Source of the DNA: Burkholderiaceae bacterium
Lineage (GTDB): Bacteria > Pseudomonadota > Gammaproteobacteria > Burkholderiales > Burkholderiaceae_E
Direction of reading: 5' to 3'
NCBI GenBank assembly: GCA_019428955.1
Contig: JAHYJF010000007.1
Location: forward strand, 1-30,621
DNA length: 30,621 nucleotides
Shown: positions 22,106 through 30,388 of the stretch, in pieces
How the letters are laid out: each line of letters opens with the position of its first letter
Position numbering within the stretch: the first letter of the stretch is position 1
Made by a program: the position numbers and the translations under genes
The notes under the pieces: generated by a model
Told to the model about the DNA's origin: nothing
The model's database searches: none
What the model saw: the letters and a program-made list of their open reading frames with translations, nothing else

Positions 22106-22423
22106 CTAGAAGCCGAACTGCCTTACCGACCAGCCCACGAGTCCAAGTGTCACGAGGACCGAGACGGCACTGACAAGCCGCATCGCGTTCGAACACCGAG
22201 CATCGAGCGCCCGGTAGACCAACACCACGACCATCGCCAGGGACATGAGCAACATGACTCGCCGCACCATCGGGAACATGGTCATGGAACTCGCACCTGC
22301 GCCGCCGATTCCGAGCGCGATCAAGACCATGTGCAGGGTGTGATGCTGGCTGGCCAGAAAAGCCAGCAGGACGGCCGCGACCGAGGGAACCCCGGCCGAG
22401 CGCTTGGACCCCTCTGCCTCCAT
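22106..22423 (-). CDS. Unrecognised 105-residue membrane protein
   Basis: 105 residues from ATG 22423, with an excellent ribosome site (GGGAGGG) 7 bases upstream. Three hydrophobic segments are visible at about 14-42, 55-71 and 83-101. The first contains a QHHTLHM motif that could bind a metal, within an otherwise non-polar helix. I do not recognise a family. It is downstream of the Cys-rich peptide gene (138 bases between) and near the Acr3 relic, so a metal or metalloid link is possible but unproven. Confidence 0.72.
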   Translation of the reverse strand: MEAEGSKRSAGVPSVAAVLLAFLASQHHTLHMVLIALGIGGAGASSMTMFPMVRRVMLLMSLAMVVVLVYRALDARCSNAMRLVSAVSVLVTLGLVGWSVRQFGF

Positions 22424-22561
22424 AACGACTTCCCTCCCGGGCCGGTTACCGTGCCAATGTCGCACCCTGGAGTTGTCGGATGCGGCACGGCAGATGCTAC
22501 GACTTTGCGCTCAGCCACACCCGCCAACGTGGTCATGCGAGCGCCGGGAGTCCGGCGCGAG

Positions 22562-22753
22562 TCAGATGGTGCAGGTCATGTCCTGACCGCAGCACAGCGG
22601 TGACTTGATCTTGCCGTGCCCATTGGGGCATTTGGATACCTGCACCTGGCTGCCGTCATCGCGTTTGATGCTGTCATTGACAAGCGGTGCGTCGCACTTG
22701 CCGCAGGTGGCGTTGACGCTCATTCCACAAACCTTGCATTCGTAAGTAGCCAT
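22562..22753 (-). CDS. Cys-rich zinc-ribbon-like small protein
   Basis: 63 residues from ATG 22753 (AAGGAG upstream). Nine of 63 residues are Cys or metal-site His: C6-x2-C9, C17-x2-C20, C42-x3-H46, CC54-55 and C61, so it should bind zinc or iron, perhaps in two sites. The pattern YECKVCGM...CGKCDAPL resembles rubredoxin or zinc-ribbon knuckles. Similar uncharacterised proteins exist in proteobacteria. The function is unknown. The neighbour is a small membrane protein gene and an arsenite-exporter relic. Confidence 0.8.
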   Translation of the reverse strand: MATYECKVCGMSVNATCGKCDAPLVNDSIKRDDGSQVQVSKCPNGHGKIKSPLCCGQDMTCTI

Positions 22754-22864
22754 GTTTTCTCCTTGCGATAGAGTCACTACCAACCAACAACCAATGAACC
22801 GTTTCTCACCTGCATTCTCTCAAGAAGATTCGCAGCGCGCGATTGAACACCACGACTTTCCTCA

Positions 22865-22975
22865 ACTTTGAGCTGTAGTCGCGCCGAGAAGTCGACCTTC
22901 ACCAGCATCGGGATGATCATGACCCAGATCAACGGACCGACCGGAATGTTGACCCAAGGGCTGTCGAAAATGGCG
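22865..22975 (-). pseudogene. acr3: Relic of an Acr3-type arsenite exporter
   Basis: A short stretch of about 30 residues, NIPVGPLIWVMIIPMLVKVDF and the following charged residues, matches the second-helix region of Acr3 arsenite efflux permeases (family pattern VNxPVxxLIWxMIxPMxxKIDF). The reading frame continues on both sides (22777-23094) but the rest of the 340-residue protein is not recognisable. It lies in the 342-base gap between the Cys-rich gene and the transhydrogenase; nothing else is visible in that gap. It is a non-functional fragment. Confidence 0.7.
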
Positions 22976-23095
22976 AGTCTGGGAAGGCTCACCGCTCGGG
23001 TGGGGCCAGTGACTCTACCCAATGGGGGACTACCAGCGGTCAGGGTGTCCCCCTTCTCTTTGCCCAATAGCAAACACCTTTCCCTGATCGCCATT

Positions 23096-24403
23096 TCACC
23101 AGTAGCGCAGCGCGTCGCGGTAGATCGCCTCCAGATCCTGCTGCGAAACAGTGCGCGGCGCCATCACCAGCGGGCGCTGCTGGGCAAAGGCGCCCTTGGC
23201 AAGCGCCGGGATGTCGGCTGCGCTGTAGCCGAGTTCCTCGATCCCCGACGGCAAGCCGGTCGCGCGCATCAGCGCGATGAAGGTATCGGCCAGAATCTTC
23301 CCGGCATCCTCAGCCCGCGCCCTGGCCACGTCGGCCCCGAGCGCGGCTGCCGCCTCGAGGTGCCGGTCGGGACTGGCGGAAGCCGTGAAACGGAACGCCG
23401 CCGGCGCATTGATTACTACTGCGATCCCGTGCGGGACCATCGGGTGACGATCCTCGTAACCGGCGGCAATGTACTCGTGGCGCAGCGTGGCTATCGAATA
23501 CGACATGGCGTGAGGGATGTGCACCCCGGCGCTGCCGAAGGCCAGCCCGGCGAGCGTGGCCGCGAACATCAGTTGGTGGCGCGCCTCCACGTCATCGGGG
23601 TCGCGCACAGCGCGGGTTAGGTACTTCCCGCCGAGCCGGATCGCGGCGATGCTGCCGATGTCGTTGTATGGCGTCGACCCCTGGTAGGGCGGGCGCTGCG
23701 ACGGGTGCTCGGGCCGCGGCCGGCTGGTAAAAGGCCGCGCCGTGAACGACTCGACGGCGTGAGTCAGCACATCGAAGCCGCAGGCCGCAACCACCCCTGC
23801 GGGCAAGGTCTCGGCGGTGGTCGGGTCGACGATCGCCAGCGAGGGCTTGAGCAGCGGCGACGCGATGCCGGTCTTGAGCCCGGCTGAGGTCAGGTCGACG
23901 ATTGCAATTCCGGTGGTCTCGCTGCCGGTACCGCAGGTGGTCGGGCAGGCAATGTGTGGCTTCAGGGGGCCGGGAACCGGTTTTGCGCCACCGATGGGCG
24001 CGTTGATGTAGGCGATCAGTTCGTCCGGGTAGGAGGACAGCAGGTTGGCGGCCTTGGCTGTGTCCATGACCGATCCGCCACCCAGAGACACAAAACCATC
24101 TACAGCGTGCTCGCGCGCGAACGCCGCTGCCGCTTCGAACGACTCGCTGTTGGGTTCGAACCTGGTTTGATCGTAGACGGCGACCTCGAGACCGGCCTCG
24201 CGCAATGCCTTGAGCGCGATCTCACCGGACGCGCTGGCGAGTACATGCGGGTCGACAAAGAGCGCGACCCTGGTCATGCCCAGCGTCCTGGCGTCCGCTC
24301 CGAGTTCGCGTAGTGCGCCGGGACCGAACTTGATCGGTGATGAACTGACCGAAAAGACCGTCTCCCCAGCACCGGGGGTCAAGAAGCTTGCGTTAGCCGA
24401 CAT
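23096..24403 (-). CDS. Hydroxyacid-oxoacid transhydrogenase (iron-containing ADH family, ADHFE1 type)
   Basis: 435 residues from ATG 24403 with GGGAGAG upstream; the open frame to 24598 has no support. Group III iron-alcohol-dehydrogenase fold with nucleotide loop SLGGGSVMDTAKA, PTTCGTGSETT, then GFDVLTHAVESFTARPF followed by the ADHFE1-specific insertion (SRPRPEHPSQRPPYQG) and the metal His region GVHIPHAMSY. This subgroup oxidises 4-hydroxybutyrate while reducing 2-oxoglutarate to D-2-hydroxyglutarate without free cofactor turnover. That would fit 4-hydroxybutyrate or PHA metabolism alongside the 3-hydroxybutyrate dehydrogenase at 29497 (inference). Confidence 0.9.
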   Translation of the reverse strand: MSANASFLTPGAGETVFSVSSSPIKFGPGALRELGADARTLGMTRVALFVDPHVLASASGEIALKALREAGLEVAVYDQTRFEPNSESFEAAAAFAREHAVDGFVSLGGGSVMDTAKAANLLSSYPDELIAYINAPIGGAKPVPGPLKPHIACPTTCGTGSETTGIAIVDLTSAGLKTGIASPLLKPSLAIVDPTTAETLPAGVVAACGFDVLTHAVESFTARPFTSRPRPEHPSQRPPYQGSTPYNDIGSIAAIRLGGKYLTRAVRDPDDVEARHQLMFAATLAGLAFGSAGVHIPHAMSYSIATLRHEYIAAGYEDRHPMVPHGIAVVINAPAAFRFTASASPDRHLEAAAALGADVARARAEDAGKILADTFIALMRATGLPSGIEELGYSAADIPALAKGAFAQQRPLVMAPRTVSQQDLEAIYRDALRYW

Positions 24404-24634
24404 TTTTCCGATCTCTCCCTGGCAAAAAGACTTGACTGTTGCCCGACTCCAGCGGCACTGGTCATCGCGAGCTCGCCATAGAGCGGCGCTAAGCCTCGTG
24501 AGCACATTGTGCCCCAACCTGTCGCTGGCGTAGCGCACGGCGGAGTCAATCTCGAGCCACACCAACCGCGCGCCGAAAGCAGTACGATGAAATGCCACAG
24601 TCCCACAGAAGATTCAAGAAGGACATCCGCGCGC
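24404..24634. promoter_or_regulatory. Divergent intergenic region
   Basis: 231 bases between the divergent transhydrogenase and channel genes. Both promoters should lie here. I see no clear promoter pair or operator; only the ribosome site of the transhydrogenase can be supported. Confidence 0.35.
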
Positions 24635-26317
24635 ATGTTCTCTTTCAAACTGAAGCGTTCGACCCGCGGCCTTCTGATCCTGCTCGCCAGCCTGCCCACT
24701 GCGGTGCTCGTGCTCGGGCTGCTCTACATGGCCGGGATGGACTACCTCGAGGGCAGCCCACGGGGATTCTGGTGGAGCATCGAGTGGGCCGCCGAAACCC
24801 TGACCACCACCGGCTACGGGGCTGACTCCCAATGGAAGCACCCGGCGGTGATCCTGCTGGTGATCGCCACCCAGTTCCTGGGTGTATTCATGGTCTACCT
24901 GGTGCTCCCGTTCTACGTACTGCCATTCTTCGAGGAACGTTTCGAGGGACGGCTGCCGCGGGTGCTGCCGGCGATGGACGACGGTAAGTTGGTGCTGGTC
25001 TACCGCTACGGTCCGGCGGTTGCAATGCTGATCGACGATCTCAAGCGCTTCGGACGGCATGTCGTGGTGCTGGAGGAAGACCGTGGCCTTGCCAGGCGCC
25101 TCCAGGAGCGCGGCATAACCGTCGTCAATGCCAGTCTCGATGACGAGTTCCTTGATCTCGGACCGGTGCACGACGCCGAGGCGATAGTCGCCAATGGCGA
25201 GGATCACGACAACGCGGCGCTGGTGCTGATTGCCCGCGAACTGGGATTCAAGGGGCCGATTTTCGCGCTCGTCGACGAGCCCCTGCATCGCCAGCCGCTG
25301 CAGACCTCAGGCGCCACCGCGGTCTATACCCCGCGCCACGTGCTGGCGGCAGCTCTGGCGGCCAAGGCCAGCCGTCGCATCCAGCAGCGGGTCAGCGGCC
25401 TGCAGCAGATCGGCGAGCACGTCACCGTTGCCGAGTTGCGCATCCATCCGCAGAGCCGGCTCGCAGGTCGAAGCCTGGTGGAACTCCACGCACCCGAGCG
25501 CTTCGGCGTGACCATAGTTGGTCGCTGGGTCGAAGGCGAATTCAAGCCCGGGCTGGCCGGCAGAGACCGGCTCGAACCGGGCGCAATCATTGTCGCGATC
25601 GGCAGTCCCGATGGCGTGGCCCGCCTCGGCGAGATCGCCACGCCGCTCAAACAGGGCGGCAAGATCATAGTCTTCGGTTATGGCGAGGTGGGGCACAAGG
25701 TCGTCGAATTGCTCACCGATGCCGGTGAGTCGACCTGTGTGGTCGACGTCGCGAATCTGCCCGGTGTCGACGTAATCGGCAACGCGCTGGACCCGACAAC
25801 GATCAAGCGCGCCGGGGTCAGGGATGCGAGCGCCGTGGTGCTGGCGCTGAGCAACGACAACGGCGCCTTGTTCGCCGCGACCATGGTCCGCGACTATGCC
25901 CCCGAGGTGCCGCTGATCGCCCGCGTCAACAACGCCCAGACCGTCAAGCGGCTCTATCAGGCAGGGGCCGATTTCGCCTTGTCGATCGGCCAGGTGGCCG
26001 GGCAGTTGCTCGCGCACCAGATGATCGGCGAGGAGTATGTCAGCCTCGAACCGGGCGTAAAGATCGTCAAGGTCGATGGCTCGGCGTTCGCCGGCCAGCA
26101 TCCGCTGGCCACCAGGATGCGCAGCCGCAGCGATGTCCTGGTGGTGGCTCTGGAACGCGGCCACCAGGTGATCGTCGAATTCGACGACGACTTCAAGCTC
26201 GTCGACGGCGATGCGTTGTTCCTGTGCGGAGCTCCGGCGGCACTGGACGCTTGCCTCACGGAGTTCCCCGAAATCAGGCCGCGGCGACCGACGGATGGGG
26301 CTACTGTCGGAGGCTGA
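24635..26317 (+). CDS. Potassium-channel-like protein with two RCK (TrkA) domains
   Basis: 560 residues from ATG 24635. Two membrane helices (about 12-33 and 72-97) flank a pore helix and filter TTTGYG (57-62); the common filter is TVGYG. RCK domain 1 starts at about 117 but its nucleotide loop is degenerate (VYRYGPAVA in place of GxGxxG). RCK domain 2 starts at about 341 with an intact FGYGEVG loop, and a TrkA-C domain closes the protein (about 470-545); another TrkA-C lies between. Ligand-gated K+ channels such as MthK and GsuK-type share this layout. A loss of nucleotide binding in one RCK is common in asymmetrical pairs. Confidence 0.9.
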   Translation: MFSFKLKRSTRGLLILLASLPTAVLVLGLLYMAGMDYLEGSPRGFWWSIEWAAETLTTTGYGADSQWKHPAVILLVIATQFLGVFMVYLVLPFYVLPFFEERFEGRLPRVLPAMDDGKLVLVYRYGPAVAMLIDDLKRFGRHVVVLEEDRGLARRLQERGITVVNASLDDEFLDLGPVHDAEAIVANGEDHDNAALVLIARELGFKGPIFALVDEPLHRQPLQTSGATAVYTPRHVLAAALAAKASRRIQQRVSGLQQIGEHVTVAELRIHPQSRLAGRSLVELHAPERFGVTIVGRWVEGEFKPGLAGRDRLEPGAIIVAIGSPDGVARLGEIATPLKQGGKIIVFGYGEVGHKVVELLTDAGESTCVVDVANLPGVDVIGNALDPTTIKRAGVRDASAVVLALSNDNGALFAATMVRDYAPEVPLIARVNNAQTVKRLYQAGADFALSIGQVAGQLLAHQMIGEEYVSLEPGVKIVKVDGSAFAGQHPLATRMRSRSDVLVVALERGHQVIVEFDDDFKLVDGDALFLCGAPAALDACLTEFPEIRPRRPTDGATVGG

Positions 26318-26336
26318 ACGCCGCCAGCCAGGGCGC

Positions 26337-27470
26337 TCAGACGCTGATCCGGCGCGCCCTGGCCACTACCGGCCAGAGTTCGACGGCCCGGCCGCCAAGC
26401 ACCGCCCAGACCTCGCTGTGCAAGGCCATCGTCGGGCAAATGTGATAGGGAACGCCGTAGACCACGTCCCCGACCTGATACTGGGCGGCGCGCGCGCTGC
26501 GCACCACCAGGTGTTCTTCGCTGTGGGCCAGGGCCTGCGCGTCTTCCAGTCCAAGCAGACGCACGCGCGGAAGCGGCATTTCCGAGGCCACCGCCTTGTG
26601 GCCCAGATCGAGGCACAGCAGATCGGGCTGTGGCTTGCTGACCACGCGGGCCATGAGCACTGCCGCCGGGACGAAGGCGTGGGCCGGGGTGTCCTGCTCA
26701 TGATGGACATCCGACAAGACCGTGGTGCCGGCGCCAAGCTCGATGTCGTCGTGGCGCGCGAGCAGTGCAAAAGTCGGCGAACCGCCGGCGATGGTTGCCG
26801 GCACCGGCAGTGACTCAGCGAGCAATAGCTCGCGCAGGCTCCAGACCGGCGCAAAGGCGCTCTCCACGGCTTTGCTCAGAGCCTGTCGATCGCTCGAATG
26901 GAGGTGCCCGTCGTAGGCGTGCAAGCCGGCCGCCTTCAGGCCCGGCATCGCGCACAGCGCACGATAAAGCGCAGCGGCCTCTTCGCCCGGGGCAATCCCG
27001 GTTCGGTTCATGCCAATGTTGAGGTCGACCAGCAACTCGATGACAACGCCAGCCGTCGCTGCGGCCTTCCCGATGCGGGCGAGATTATCAGCATCGTCGA
27101 CCAGCGCTGCGAACCTGGTTTGAGGAAAGCGCCGGATGAGTTCGATGAGCCGCGTGATGTTGGGGCCCACCGGCTGATAGGCGAGCAGCACGTCCTCGCC
27201 GCCGGCACTCGCGGTCATTTCCGCTTCCGCGATGGTCGAGGCCTTGAACTTGCTGATCCCGGCTTGGCGCTTGAGCGCGATGATCTGGGGCAGTTTGTGG
27301 GTCTTGACGTGGGAGCGCAGGCGCCGGACGCCGCCGGCGGTCGCGATCATCTGCTGCAGGTTCTGCTCGATCCGCGCCGGGTAGAGCAGGATGGCCGGCG
27401 AACTGACGGCCTCCGGATTGGAAATTTCATACCAGCCCGACAAGGCGCGCCCTCCTGGAAAACCGCTCAT
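26337..27470 (-). CDS. D-threonine aldolase / D-serine dehydratase-like PLP enzyme
   Basis: 377 residues from ATG 27470. Alanine-racemase-like barrel with the PLP Lys56 in RSHVKTHK, then FKASTIAEAEM, the phosphate loop region and AGLHAYDGHLH. The C-terminal domain carries the metal ligands His343 and Cys345 in PYHICPT, as in metal-dependent D-threonine aldolases and eukaryotic-type D-serine dehydratases. It cleaves or dehydrates a D-beta-hydroxy amino acid; the precise substrate is open. The start overlaps the stop of the small membrane ORF upstream (ATGA), implying coupled translation when both were intact. Confidence 0.9.
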   Translation of the reverse strand: MSGFPGGRALSGWYEISNPEAVSSPAILLYPARIEQNLQQMIATAGGVRRLRSHVKTHKLPQIIALKRQAGISKFKASTIAEAEMTASAGGEDVLLAYQPVGPNITRLIELIRRFPQTRFAALVDDADNLARIGKAAATAGVVIELLVDLNIGMNRTGIAPGEEAAALYRALCAMPGLKAAGLHAYDGHLHSSDRQALSKAVESAFAPVWSLRELLLAESLPVPATIAGGSPTFALLARHDDIELGAGTTVLSDVHHEQDTPAHAFVPAAVLMARVVSKPQPDLLCLDLGHKAVASEMPLPRVRLLGLEDAQALAHSEEHLVVRSARAAQYQVGDVVYGVPYHICPTMALHSEVWAVLGGRAVELWPVVARARRISV

Positions 27471-27716
27471 TCTGTCTCGACGCTGATTGTAGCGTCGGCG
27501 ACGTTGACCGCCCTGGCACCGTTGGCGTCGCGCACCACCAGGGCGTATGGTTCCTTTTCGAAGGAGAACCACAAACCTGATTCACCGATATCGACGTGCT
27601 TCACGACGCGTTCAATCGGCACCAGGACCAGCGCCCCGATGGTGACCGGCGCGCCAGCCGGCAAGAGCAGCCAGGATAACGAAAGCCCAGAGGAGCACTG
27701 CCACGCTTGCGCCCAT
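27467..27716 (-). pseudogene. Small membrane protein gene with a probable frameshift
   Basis: The likely start is ATG 27716 with GGAG upstream, giving a good membrane N-terminus (VAVLLWAFVILAAL). That frame soon ends after an Arg/Gly/His-rich stretch. The neighbouring frame contains the convincing continuation (PAGAPVTIGALVLVPIERVVKH, then GLWFSFEKEPYALVVRDAN) and runs to a stop that overlaps the D-threonine-aldolase-like start (ATGA). A one-base shift at about 27650-27665 would join them into one protein of roughly 82 residues. A start in the second frame farther upstream (27796) is open but has a basic, non-membrane beginning. The family is not recognised. Confidence 0.6.
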
Positions 27717-27818
27717 CGCGTACCCCGTCTCCGTCTGTTATGTTCGACCCCGACCAGGCAGTGCCCTTTTTGTGCGATCTTAGCAGCACCACCCATTTAC
27801 GACTTCCCGGATAACGAC

Positions 27819-29374
27819 ATGAATCCACTAGTTCGCCGCCAGACCCTGGGGGATGTACTGCGCCGCACGGCCAGGCGTGTGCCCGCCAAGACCGCGATCA
27901 TCTGTGGTGAGGTCCAGTGGACCTACGCCGAATTCGATGCGCTGGTGTCGCGCCTGGCTGCCGGCCTGGCCCAGATCGGAGTCACCCACGGCGAGCGCGT
28001 CGCGGTGCTGGCCCGCAATTCGCACGGCTTCGCCGCGCTGCGCTTCGCGCTGGCGCGGCTGGGCGCAGTGCTGGTGCCGATCAATTTCATGCTCAAGGCC
28101 GAGGAAGTCGCCTACATCCTGCGCCATGCCGGCGCCCGCATGATGGCCACCGACAGCGGCCTCGCCGAGCTGGCGCGCGCCGGCGCGGCGCCGGACACCG
28201 AAGTGCGGGAATTCATCTGGCTGCCATCCGAGGATCCCAGCCAACCAGTCGCCGGCATGCACAGTTTCGACGAGTTAGCGGCCTGCACCGCAGCGCTCCC
28301 GGAGAACGCGCTAACGAGCACCGACCTGGCGCAGATCGTCTACACCAGTGGTACCGAGTCGACCCCAAGGGGGCGCTGCTGACTCACGACGCCGTGCTCT
28401 GGCAATACGTGAGTTGCGTGGTCGACGCCGAGATCGCAGCCGAAGATCTCACCCTGCACGCCCTGCCGCTGTACCACTGCGCGCAGCTCGACGTCTTCTT
28501 CGGCCCGGCGATCTTCGTCGGCAGCACCAGCGTGATAACGGCCAAGCCGGTGCCGGACAACCTGCTGGCGCTGATGCAGAAGCACCAGGTCACGAGCTTC
28601 TTCGCGCCGCCGACGGTGTGGATCGCCCTGCTCCGCTCCCCGGCATTCGATGCCGGCAAGATCGCCAATCTGGCCAAAGGCTATTACGGAGCCTCTATCA
28701 TGCCGGTCGAGGTCTTGCGGGAACTGGCCGCGCGCCTGCCCAAGGTGCGCCTGTGGAACCTCTATGGCCAAACCGAGATCGCGCCGCTGGCAACGATGCT
28801 CGGCCCGGAACAGCAGCTGAGCAAGCCGGGGTCGTGCGGCCGCGCCGTGCTCAACGTCGAGACCCGGGTGGTCGATGATCAGATGCGCGACGTGCCGCCG
28901 GGCGAAATCGGCGAGATCGTCCATCGTTCGCCGCACCTGATGCTGGGCTACTTTCACGACGACGCGCGCACCGCGGCGGCATTTCAAGGTGGCTGGTTCC
29001 ACAGCGGCGATCTCGCCACGATCGACGACGAGGGGTTCATATACGTGGTCGACCGCATGAAGGACATGATCAAGTCGGGCGGCGAGAACGTCGCCAGCCG
29101 CGAGGTCGAGGAGATGATCTACCGTCTGCCGCAAGTCAGCGAGGTCGCCGTCGTCGGGCTGCCGGACCCGCGCTGGATCGAGGCCGTCACGGCCGTCATC
29201 GTGCTCAAGGACGGTCAGGCACTTGCCGCCGAGGAAGTGACGGCGCATTGCAGTGCCCACATGGCCAGCTTCAAGAGTCCCAAACGGGTAATCTTCACCG
29301 ACGCCCTGCCCAAGAACCCGAGCGGAAAACTGCTCAAGCGCGAGCTGCGCCAGACCTACGCTGAGAGCACGTAA
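27819..29374 (+). pseudogene. Acyl-CoA synthetase (AMP-forming), split by a one-base frameshift
   Basis: Two overlapping frames encode one ANL-family acyl-CoA ligase of about 518 residues. The N-terminal part (27819 to about 28370; LGDVLRRTARRVPAKTAI, VLVPINFMLKAEEV) ends in the ATP-binding motif YTSGTESTPRG and then a stop at 28380-28382. The next frame continues with KGALLTHDAV, NLYGQTE (28756 on), HSGDLATIDDEGF, VDRMKDMIKSGGENV and the C-terminal Lys in PSGKLLKR, to 29374. Restoring one A in CCAAGGGGG (about 28365-28372) gives the canonical STPKGALLTH. Except for this deletion the gene looks intact, so recent mutation or an assembly error is likely. Such enzymes activate fatty acids in beta-oxidation; 3-hydroxybutyrate dehydrogenase follows 122 bases downstream. 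Confidence 0.9.
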
Positions 29375-29496
29375 TGCAGAAGCAGCTGATGGACCATCCC
29401 GTTTCGGCAGCGGCGCGCGCGTCAGGTAGCTAGCTGGTAGGCTATTCGCCGGCGAGTAATTGTCGGCAAACATCAACCCACCCTGAAAGAAAACCC

Positions 29497-30279
29497 ATGA
29501 AACTCCAGAACAAAGTCTGTATCGTCACCGGCGCCGCCAGCGGTCTGGGGCGAGGCATCGCCCACGCCTTCGCTCGCGAAGGCGGCAAGGTCGTGATCGC
29601 CGACCTCAAGCTGGCAGCGGCGCAGGCCACCGCGGACGAGATCGTCAAGGGTGGCGGCACCGCCATGGCCGTCGAGATGGACGTGACCAGCGAAGAGCAG
29701 GTCAACGCCGGGGTAGCGGCGGTGGTGACGGCCTATGGCGGGGTCGACGTGCTGGTCAGCAACGCCGGCATCCAGATCGTTCATCCGATCGAGGATTTCC
29801 CCTTTTCAGAGTGGAAGAAGATGCTCGCCATTCACCTCGATGGCGCTTTCCTGACCACCAAGGCCTGCCTGCCGCACATGCAGAAATCCGGCAAGGGCGG
29901 CGCAATCATCTACATGGGCTCGGTGCACTCCAAGGAAGCCTCGAAGCTGAAAACGGCCTACGTTACCGCCAAGCACGGCCTGATCGGGCTGTGCAAGACC
30001 ATCGCCAAGGAAGGAGGCCAGTACGGCATCCGCGCCAACGTGATCTGCCCCGGTTACGTGCGCACCCCGCTGGTCGACAAGCAGATTCCGGAGCAGGCCG
30101 CAGAACTGGGCATCAGCGAGGATGACGTGATCAAGAAGGTGATGCTCAAGGATACGGTCGACGGCGAATTCACCACCATCGAGGATGTGGCCGAAGTGGC
30201 GCTGCTGTTCGCCGGTTTCGAGACCAATGCCTTGACCGGCCAGTCACTGGTCGTCAGCCACGGCTGGTTCATGCAATAG
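29497..30279 (+). CDS. bdhA: 3-hydroxybutyrate dehydrogenase (SDR family)
   Basis: 260 residues. Short-chain dehydrogenase with the nucleotide motif TGAASGLG (11-18), NAG at 89-91, and the catalytic set Ser142 (YMGSVHSKEAS), Tyr155 and Lys159 (YVTAKHG). The segments HSKEASKLKTAYVTAKHG and NVICPGYVRTPLVDKQIPEQ and the C-terminus SLVVSHGWFMQ are those of bacterial 3-hydroxybutyrate dehydrogenases, which oxidise D-3-hydroxybutyrate to acetoacetate with NAD+ when PHB is used. The ribosome site is weak (GAAAGA). Confidence 0.95.
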   Translation: MKLQNKVCIVTGAASGLGRGIAHAFAREGGKVVIADLKLAAAQATADEIVKGGGTAMAVEMDVTSEEQVNAGVAAVVTAYGGVDVLVSNAGIQIVHPIEDFPFSEWKKMLAIHLDGAFLTTKACLPHMQKSGKGGAIIYMGSVHSKEASKLKTAYVTAKHGLIGLCKTIAKEGGQYGIRANVICPGYVRTPLVDKQIPEQAAELGISEDDVIKKVMLKDTVDGEFTTIEDVAEVALLFAGFETNALTGQSLVVSHGWFMQ

Positions 30280-30388
30280 CGATTGCCGCGGCTCGTCGGA
30301 AGCCGCGCGATCACAGGAATTTGGGCAGGAATCGGTACCGACGTTACATTAGGTCCTCCTCCGGACGAACCATGGAACACCGCTGCTG

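Noticed and set aside
26898..27818. Upstream extension of the acyl-CoA ligase frame
   Set aside because: The frame is open by chance across the antisense of the D-threonine-aldolase-like gene. Family similarity begins at ATG 27819.
28360..28385. Programmed ribosomal frameshift in the acyl-CoA ligase
   Set aside because: The A/G run could slip, but this enzyme family has no known programmed frameshifting and no stimulatory structure is obvious. A simple one-base deletion or error is more likely.
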